From positions 1 through 18,664 of the forward strand of contig JAFZEB010000065.1 of assembly GCA_017560855.1 (NCBI GenBank): a stretch of 18,664 nucleotides of DNA, read 5' to 3'. The stretch is from Ruminiclostridium sp. Its GTDB lineage: Bacteria > Bacillota > Clostridia > Oscillospirales > Oscillospiraceae. Below the pieces are notes generated by a model. That model saw nothing but the letters and a program-made list of their open reading frames with translations, had not been told where the DNA came from and searched no databases. The translations under genes and the position numbers were made by a program. This document shows positions 15,294 to 18,664 of this stretch, piece by piece (position 1 is the stretch's first letter; each line of letters opens with the position of its first letter).

Positions 15294-15563
15294 TCAAAGC
15301 CAGTCGTCCACCACATCCCGCAGGGTGCATGGGGTGACCCTCCCCTCCATCACCAGGGCAGCCAGGGACAGGATCCTTTGGTCGCTCACTGTGATGTCCC
15401 AGATCTCCTCCCGCTCTCCGGTTTGATCTACCGAAATCCCTATGCCGTAGCTCTCCCCCGCCACCGGTGGCGGGATCTCCCGAACCAAAAGAAAATAGCT
15501 GCACGTAAGGGCCCGTCCGGCCCCGTCGGTCAAATCGACCTCTCCAAGCATGATCTGCCGCAT
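15294..15563 (-). CDS. Small protein resembling DUF6514
   Basis: This 89-aa soluble protein has YGIGISVDQTGEREE, then WDITVSDQRILSLAALV and the C-terminal TPCTLRDVVDDWL. This pattern matches what I recall of the DUF6514 family of Clostridia, function unknown. The start ATG at 15563 has GAGGAGC 5 nt upstream. The frame runs on upstream to 15719, but those codons lack a ribosome site and cover the promoter. An 8-codon ORF ends 2 nt before this start. The ATPase gene follows after 60 nt on the same strand. Confidence 0.75.
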   Translation of the reverse strand: MRQIMLGEVDLTDGAGRALTCSYFLLVREIPPPVAGESYGIGISVDQTGEREEIWDITVSDQRILSLAALVMEGRVTPCTLRDVVDDWL

Positions 15564-15565
15564 AA

Positions 15566-15592
15566 CTAGCTCCTCTCGCAAAATAGTTTCAT
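15566..15592 (-). CDS. Possible 8-codon leader ORF (MKLFCERS)
   Basis: ATG at 15592 follows AAAGG with a 7-nt gap and GGAGG further up. The stop TAG lies 2 nt before the ATG of the DUF6514-like gene and immediately after that gene's ribosome site, so translating it could affect re-initiation. Short enough to be chance. Confidence 0.25.
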   Translation of the reverse strand: MKLFCERS

Positions 15593-15612
15593 TTTGTAAC
15601 CTTTTCCTCCAC

Positions 15613-15641
15613 ATTGTAACGGCAAACCCCAGGAATGGAAA
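15613..15641 (-). promoter_or_regulatory. Putative promoter of the DUF6514-like/ATPase operon
   Basis: The -10 TACAAT (15613-15618) is good; TTTCCA (15636-15641), 17 nt upstream, is a weak -35. Minus strand, 50 nt before the start codon. The sequence GTTACAA occurs twice, at the -10 and 17 nt downstream of it. Confidence 0.4.
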
Positions 15642-15833
15642 GGTTTTTCGCTCGACCTTCTTCGACCAAACCGGACAGTGTTCTTCCGAACCATCGGAAA
15701 TATCTGATCTTATCCCCATTCTCCCCCAGAGAATGTCGAACGATTCTTACCCATGCTATGCTTTCTGGGTTTGATTTCTGGACATCGGGGATCTGGCACC
15801 GAAAGATCTTCCGGATTTTTTCTGGAAATCCAG

Positions 15834-15862
15834 TTGACATTTCAAGGCAGATATGGTATCAT
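15834..15862 (+). promoter_or_regulatory. Promoter of the tRNA-Ser pair
   Basis: A perfect TTGACA (15834-15839), 17 nt and TATCAT (15857-15862) lie 27 nt upstream of the first tRNA. It is the best sigma-A promoter in the window. Confidence 0.8.
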
Positions 15863-15888
15863 AATTCTCGCATCTAACCGAGGCATAC

Positions 15889-15975
15889 GGAGAGATGTCC
15901 GAGCGGTTTAAGGAGCTGGTCTTGAAAACCAGTGACCCGAAAGGGCCGTGGGTTCGAATCCCACTCTCTCCGCCA
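15889..15975 (+). tRNA. tRNA-Ser (anticodon UGA)
   Basis: The acceptor stem GGAGAGA pairs with TCTCTCC, followed by discriminator G and an encoded CCA (15973-15975). The anticodon loop CTTGAAA gives anticodon TGA. A long variable arm (CCC-GAAA-GGG) and the T-loop GTTCGAATCCC are those of a class II serine tRNA. It is transcribed from the consensus promoter just upstream, together with the next tRNA. Confidence 0.96.
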
Positions 15976-16003
15976 CTTTATATTTTTTATAATTTTCGGA
16001 CCT

Positions 16004-16095
16004 GGAGAAGTACCCAAGAGGCCGAAGGGGCTCCCCTGCTAAGGGAGTAGGGCGTGTTGAGCGTCGCGAGGGTTCAAATCCCTCCTTCTCCGCCA
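16004..16095 (+). tRNA. tRNA-Ser (anticodon GCU)
   Basis: The acceptor stem GGAGAAG pairs with CTTCTCC, followed by discriminator G and an encoded CCA. The anticodon loop CTGCTAA gives GCT. It has a long variable arm and a T-arm GGGTTCAAATCCC. It lies 28 nt after the first tRNA-Ser with no promoter between. Its last base is also the first of the terminator stem. Confidence 0.96.
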
Positions 16096-16128
16096 AAAGA
16101 CCTGAATGCAAACGCATTCAGGTCTTTT
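16095..16128. terminator. Terminator of the tRNA operon, shared by the opposing small-gene pair
   Basis: A perfect 15-bp stem (AAAAGACCTGAATGC with its complement) has loop AAAC and is followed by TTTTCTTTTTCT on the plus strand. On the minus strand it encodes the stop codon of the 58-aa gene (16118-16120) and ends in TTTT, so it probably works both ways. Confidence 0.92.
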
Positions 16129-16294
16129 CTTTTTCTGCAGCCACTTGCCCTTTCCCTCGGAAGAGTTCGTTCAGGTAGGTCTCTTTCAGCCAGATAGCGA
16201 ATGCCTCCCGTTGTTGGGGAAGCAAATCTTCGACAGGAATCTTTTGCTCATTTCTCTGGACATAACTCTCCACTCGGATTTCCCTCTTCAGCAA
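16118..16294 (-). CDS. 58-aa protein of mobile-element/phage type, function unknown
   Basis: Translating the minus strand from TTG at 16294 gives 58 aa with a well-formed helical sequence: ESYVQRNEQKIPVEDLLP, QQREAFAIWLKETYLNELF, then a polar tail ending in KEKT. AAGGAGG lies 7 nt before the TTG, inside the end of the upstream gene; the two overlap by 7 nt. A pattern of YV.RNG..IP.E.L....R is, as I recall, seen in short proteins of clostridial phages and integrated elements. The evidence is the ideal ribosome site, the tight coupling and protein-like composition. Alternative starts are GTG or a shorter form. No function is assigned. Confidence 0.65.
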   Translation of the reverse strand: MLKREIRVESYVQRNEQKIPVEDLLPQQREAFAIWLKETYLNELFRGKGQVAAEKEKT

Positions 16295-16530
16295 CCGCAG
16301 TCCTCCTTCCCCTCCAGTCGGTCAAGACGCCGGGTGAGTTCTTTGCTTTGTTCCTCCAGACGATAGGTCCGCTCCAACAGATCGTTGTGCTTGTTCACCC
16401 GCTGGGTCAAATCGTTGAGCTTATATTCCAGCAACGCTCGTGTTTTGCTCTGCTGGAGGAAGTTATTGATCAAACAAACCATCAGAGTCACACCCCCGGT
16501 GACCAATGCGATGAGCAAGTTTTCTCCCAT
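16288..16530 (-). CDS. Small membrane-anchored coiled-coil protein (phage holin-accessory-like)
   Basis: This 80-aa protein has an N-terminal hydrophobic segment (residues 5-25, LLIALVTGGVTLMVCLIN), then a charged amphipathic helix (LEYKLNDLTQRVNKHNDLLE) that continues as a coiled coil to a CGC end. It resembles small phage proteins with a membrane anchor and a coiled coil, often encoded near holin and endolysin genes. The resemblance is in architecture, not a proven homology. The ATG at 16530 has GGGAGG 8 nt upstream; a GTG at 16539 lies in the ribosome site. The 58-aa gene follows with an overlap. The recombinase is divergent, 63 nt away. Confidence 0.75.
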   Translation of the reverse strand: MGENLLIALVTGGVTLMVCLINNFLQQSKTRALLEYKLNDLTQRVNKHNDLLERTYRLEEQSKELTRRLDRLEGKEDCGC

Positions 16531-16593
16531 GGGTACCACCTCCCACCTATCCTATGCACCACCCTTTCCCGCATATACTGCCGTGAGAGGAGG

Positions 16594-17997
16594 ATGCCTG
16601 TGGAAACCATCGCCGCCTGCTATATCCGGGTCTCTACCGAGGACCAGACGGAATACTCCCCAGAGGCCCAAAAGCGAGCCCTGACCCACTACGCCAGCCA
16701 GCATGGAATGAGACTCGCCCCGAAACACATCTACATAGACGCCGGCATCTCCGGGCGCAGAGCCGAGACCCGCCCCGCCTTCATGGCCATGATCGCCGCC
16801 GCCAAACAAAAGCCCCCTCCCTTTTCGGTCATCCTGGTCCACAAGTTCGACCGGTTCGCCCGAAACCGTGAGGACAGCATCGTGTACAAATCCATGCTCC
16901 GCCGCCAGTGCGGAGTCCAGGTGGTGAGCATCACCGAGCACCTGGAAGACGACCGCATGAGCCTCATTCTGGAAGCCATGCTGGAGGCCATGGCGGAATA
17001 CTATTCCCTGAACCTGGCCGAGGAAGTCCGAAAGGGCATGACGGAAAAAGCCCGACGGGGAGAGTTCCAGACCGCCCCGCCTTTCGGGTACCGGGTGTCT
17101 GACCATCAGTTGGTCCCCGTTGCCCAGGAAGCCAAAATCGTACAGGATATCTTTCGGCGATATCTGTCGGGAGATTCCATGGCAAAGATCGCCCGGTGGA
17201 GCCAGCAGGCAGGTATCCTCACCCACCGGGGCAACCCCATGGACACCCGCCAGGTAAAGTACATTCTGGAAAACCCGGTCTACGTGGGTTTGCTTCGCTG
17301 GACACCCCAGGATGGCACCCCTCTGGTGGCACCAGGAGAGCATCCGCCCCTGATAGACCCGGAGACCTTCCAGGCTGCGCAGCATCGTCTGCAAGCCAAT
17401 GCAGTTCGATTCGGCAGGCACGCCCGCCCTGCTGAGGAGCGAAAACACTGGCTGGCCGGTCTGGTCCGGTGCGGCACCTGCGGGAGAAAGCTGATTTTCT
17501 CCCATCCCCACTACATGAAGTGCGGAGGATACGCCAAGGGGAAGTGCAAGACTTCTCAGCATGTACCGGTCCGGCTCCTGGATGAGGCCTTTCTGGCACA
17601 GCTGCGCAGGGATGCCTTCTGCGCAACAACCTTCGTCATCCAGGTCATTCCATCCAAGGAAATCGACTCCCTCTCCCAGGAGCTTGCGGCGGTAGAGCGG
17701 AAACTGCATAGACTGCGGGAGGCCTTTCTCTGCGGGGCAGAGACCCCGGAGGAATACAAAACCCACAAGGATGACCTATCCTCGCAGGCAGACCTGCTTC
17801 GCCGAAAAATCGCACAGCAGGATGATTCCCAGCCTCAGACAGAAGTACGGCTCCGCCAAAGCCTGACCACCCTGGAAGACCCCGATGCCACCCTGGAAGC
17901 CAGACATCGGGCGGCAGGAGCCGTACTGGCCGACTGCACATGGGACAAGGAGAAGGGTCTGCTGTCCCTGGTATACGACAAAAGCCCTCGGAACTGA
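16594..17997 (+). CDS. Serine site-specific recombinase (large serine recombinase family)
   Basis: The protein is 467 aa. The resolvase catalytic domain begins ACYIRVSTEDQ with catalytic Ser14, and has the arginine-bearing VHKFDRFARNREDS and the YYSLNLAEEVRKGM helix. The recombinase DNA-binding domain follows (GKSTHREDNP-like region around PPFGYRV and the RRYLSGDSMAKIA helix). A zinc ribbon (CGTCGRKL, later KCGGYAKGKC) and a C-terminal coiled coil (about 375-430) complete it. It is at the short end for large serine recombinases, but all domains are present. AGGAGG abuts the ATG; GTG at 16600 has better spacing and may be the real start. The TGA stop lies in the loop of a terminator-like hairpin. 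It probably integrated or excised the element of which the small genes are remnants. Confidence 0.92.
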   Translation: MPVETIAACYIRVSTEDQTEYSPEAQKRALTHYASQHGMRLAPKHIYIDAGISGRRAETRPAFMAMIAAAKQKPPPFSVILVHKFDRFARNREDSIVYKSMLRRQCGVQVVSITEHLEDDRMSLILEAMLEAMAEYYSLNLAEEVRKGMTEKARRGEFQTAPPFGYRVSDHQLVPVAQEAKIVQDIFRRYLSGDSMAKIARWSQQAGILTHRGNPMDTRQVKYILENPVYVGLLRWTPQDGTPLVAPGEHPPLIDPETFQAAQHRLQANAVRFGRHARPAEERKHWLAGLVRCGTCGRKLIFSHPHYMKCGGYAKGKCKTSQHVPVRLLDEAFLAQLRRDAFCATTFVIQVIPSKEIDSLSQELAAVERKLHRLREAFLCGAETPEEYKTHKDDLSSQADLLRRKIAQQDDSQPQTEVRLRQSLTTLEDPDATLEARHRAAGAVLADCTWDKEKGLLSLVYDKSPRN

Positions 17998-18008
17998 TGT
18001 TCCGAGGG
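17984..18008 (+). repeat. 25-bp direct repeat, copy 1 (hairpin containing the recombinase stop)
   Basis: Arms CCCTCGGAAC and GTTCCGAGGG with loop TGAT form a 10-bp hairpin. The loop supplies the TGA stop of the recombinase. The plus-strand tail is only TTCTTC; the minus-strand tail is CTTTTG. The same 25 bases recur 237 nt downstream in the same orientation. Confidence 0.9.
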
Positions 18009-18220
18009 TTCTTCAGAATGTCAAAAAACCTCGTAGAGTTTCGCCGTCGCAACGGCGAAATAAAGTGAAGTACGTTTTCTGGCGCGACATGTGCGTGCCA
18101 GAAAACACTTCTCGGCCTGTAAACGTGCGACTGTGCGCCTATAGCGCACAGCTCGTGCGCTGCAACAGGCCGCAATCCCATATGTCGGAAAAGGCTTTGC
18201 CTTTTTCGACAGGCTAAAAT
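18009..18220. repeat. 212-bp multi-hairpin non-coding segment
   Basis: Four inverted repeats stand in a row. First, TTTCGCCGT/ACGGCGAAA (18039-18060, loop CGCA). Second, GTTTTCTGGC/GCCAGAAAAC (18074-18106), with short GAAGT/ACTTC arms outside it. Third, CGGCCTGT/ACAGGCCG (18113-18172), enclosing CTGTGCGC/GCGCACAG with loop CTATA. Fourth, a 13-bp stem with one G-T pair (18183-18211, loop TTT). About two thirds of the bases can pair. A 75-codon open frame crosses it on the minus strand, but it lacks a ribosome site and reads through the hairpins, so I do not call it a gene. Candidates are a MITE/REP-like repetitive element or a structured RNA. Confidence 0.7.
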
Positions 18221-18246
18221 GCCCTCGGAACTGATGTTCCGAGGGC
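18221..18246. terminator. 25-bp direct repeat, copy 2, serving as the cotJC terminator
   Basis: This is the same hairpin as at 17984-18008, extended to 11 bp by an extra G-C pair (18221 with 18246). On the minus strand it follows the cotJC stop by 7 nt and ends in ATTTTAG; on the plus strand ACTTTTCTT follows. It looks like an ordinary bidirectional terminator of which copy 1 is a duplicate, or the reverse. Confidence 0.8.
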
Positions 18247-18253
18247 ACTTTTC

Positions 18254-18664
18254 TTATTTGTCGAAGGCAGGGTTGGTATAGTAGACATTCTTCTGGTCCA
18301 GCTGATCCCGAACCATCTGGAGGGCACTGCCAAACCGCTGGAAGTGGACGATCTCCCGCTCCCGCAGGAAGCGAATGACATCGGTGACATCCGGGTCATC
18401 CTTGGCCAGGCGAAGGATGTTGTCATAGGTCACCCGTGCCTTCTGTTCGGCGGCCAGGTCCTCGGTCAGGTCACAGATGGGGTCCCCCTTCACCTGCATG
18501 GAGGCAGCAGTCCAGGGGAAGCCCGAGGCCGCCGTGGGGAAGACCCCGGTGGTGTGGTCCACGAAATAGGCGGCGAAATTGGGATTCTTCTCGATCTGGT
18601 CATCGGTGAGATTCCGGGTAAGCTGGTGGACGATGGCTGCGATCATTTCGAGGTGCCCCAGTTC
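18254..18664 (-). CDS. cotJC: Spore coat manganese catalase CotJC, N-terminus off the window
   Basis: The frame is open from the right edge to TAA at 18254, giving 136 residues of a family about 190-200 aa long. It opens with ELGHLEMIA, which carries the metal-binding Glu and His of the di-manganese four-helix bundle. It continues with YFVDHTTGVFPTAASGFPW, DLAAEQKARVTYDNILRL, and REREIVHFQRFG with a further Glu/His pair, ending in NPAFDK. These are hallmarks of CotJC-type manganese catalases of the spore coat. cotJA and cotJB, usually upstream, would lie outside the window. This gene is the main evidence for a spore former. Confidence 0.93.
   Translation of the reverse strand, partial: ELGHLEMIAAIVHQLTRNLTDDQIEKNPNFAAYFVDHTTGVFPTAASGFPWTAASMQVKGDPICDLTEDLAAEQKARVTYDNILRLAKDDPDVTDVIRFLREREIVHFQRFGSALQMVRDQLDQKNVYYTNPAFDK

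Larger units (their letters stand above)
15564..15888. other. Intergenic region upstream of the tRNA-Ser pair
   Basis: This divergent spacer of 325 nt contains the 8-codon ORF and promoter for the DUF6514-like gene and, at the right end, the tRNA promoter. Between them are two short inverted repeats, TTCCGA-ACCA-TCGGAA (15684-15699) and CATTCTC-N5-GAGAATG (15717-15735), of unknown meaning. Overlapping open frames on both strands here have no ribosome site or recognisable protein. Confidence 0.5.

Noticed and set aside
15635..15877. 80-codon plus-strand ORF upstream of the tRNAs
   Set aside because: It covers the tRNA promoter, has no ribosome site and no recognisable protein.
15908..16117. 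69-codon minus-strand ORF across the two tRNA-Ser genes (contains EGFEPSRRS)
   Set aside because: It is the antisense translation of tRNA-Ser genes, a well-known source of false EGFEPSRRS-type proteins in databases.
16095..16130. Possible att core in the tRNA-Ser 3' end
   Set aside because: The repeat here is a terminator stem, and no second copy of the tRNA 3' end is visible by the recombinase. Serine recombinases also seldom use tRNA 3' ends.
16552..17766. 404-codon minus-strand ORF opposite the recombinase
   Set aside because: It mirrors the recombinase coding strand, has no domain or ribosome site, and arises from high-GC codon use.
18009..18246. CRISPR array
   Set aside because: The hairpins are all different from each other, with no regular repeat/spacer pattern and no cas genes.
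18021..18248. 75-codon minus-strand ORF across the hairpin block
   Set aside because: No ribosome site, basic low-complexity sequence, and it is made almost wholly of inverted-repeat arms. Kept as a non-coding element.

Overview
The window reads as a stretch of chromosome from a spore-forming, moderately GC-rich Clostridia species, most like the Oscillospiraceae (Flavonifractor/Lawsonibacter-like gut bacteria). The grounds are a CotJC-type spore-coat manganese catalase at the right edge, strong GGAGG ribosome sites, Gram-positive style sigma-A promoters, a lipoprotein-anchored solute-binding protein and a DUF6514-like small protein. The genus is inferred from protein character, not from a marker gene.

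Layout, left to right. (1) 1-1201: an ECF sigma factor and its membrane anti-sigma factor on the minus strand, coupled by an ATGA overlap. The anti-sigma gene runs off the left edge. An ECF-type promoter (TGTAAC-N16-CGTC) lies just upstream and suggests autoregulation. (2) 1221-1540: an AT-rich gap with a strong minus-strand terminator and a 17-codon orphan ORF behind a perfect Shine-Dalgarno, then the terminator of the next operon. (3) 1540-6773: a complete branched-chain amino acid type ABC transporter operon, minus strand, in the order binding lipoprotein, LivH, LivM, LivG, LivF. A structured 215-nt spacer follows the binding-protein gene. (4) 6841-10781: sbcD-sbcC (Mre11/Rad50-type nuclease), minus strand. 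(5) 10763-12488: a MalY/PatB-type C-S lyase followed by ridA, minus strand. The pairing fits RidA removing the 2-aminoacrylate made by the lyase. (6) 12602-13510: proC, plus strand, divergent from malY, ending in a bidirectional terminator shared with (7) a PAP2 phosphatase (minus). (8) 14148-15641: a PRK06851-like two-domain ATPase with a decayed second P-loop, preceded by a DUF6514-like small gene and an 8-codon upstream ORF. (9) 15834-16128: two tRNA-Ser genes (UGA, GCU) with a consensus promoter and a strong terminator. (10) 16118-18008: a small mobile-element or phage remnant. It holds two overlapping minus-strand small genes (an 80-aa membrane/coiled-coil protein and a 58-aa protein) and a divergent serine recombinase. 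(11) 17984-18246: a 25-bp direct repeat, itself a hairpin, bracketing a 212-bp segment packed with four further hairpins. (12) 18254-18664: the C-terminal part of cotJC, minus strand.

Most of the window is ordinary core metabolism, transport and repair. The accessory part runs from the tRNA-Ser pair to cotJC. Its best candidate for something undescribed is the multi-hairpin block at 18009-18246, which looks like a small non-coding repetitive element inserted at, or duplicating, a terminator hairpin. The recombinase stop codon sits inside the loop of the first hairpin copy.
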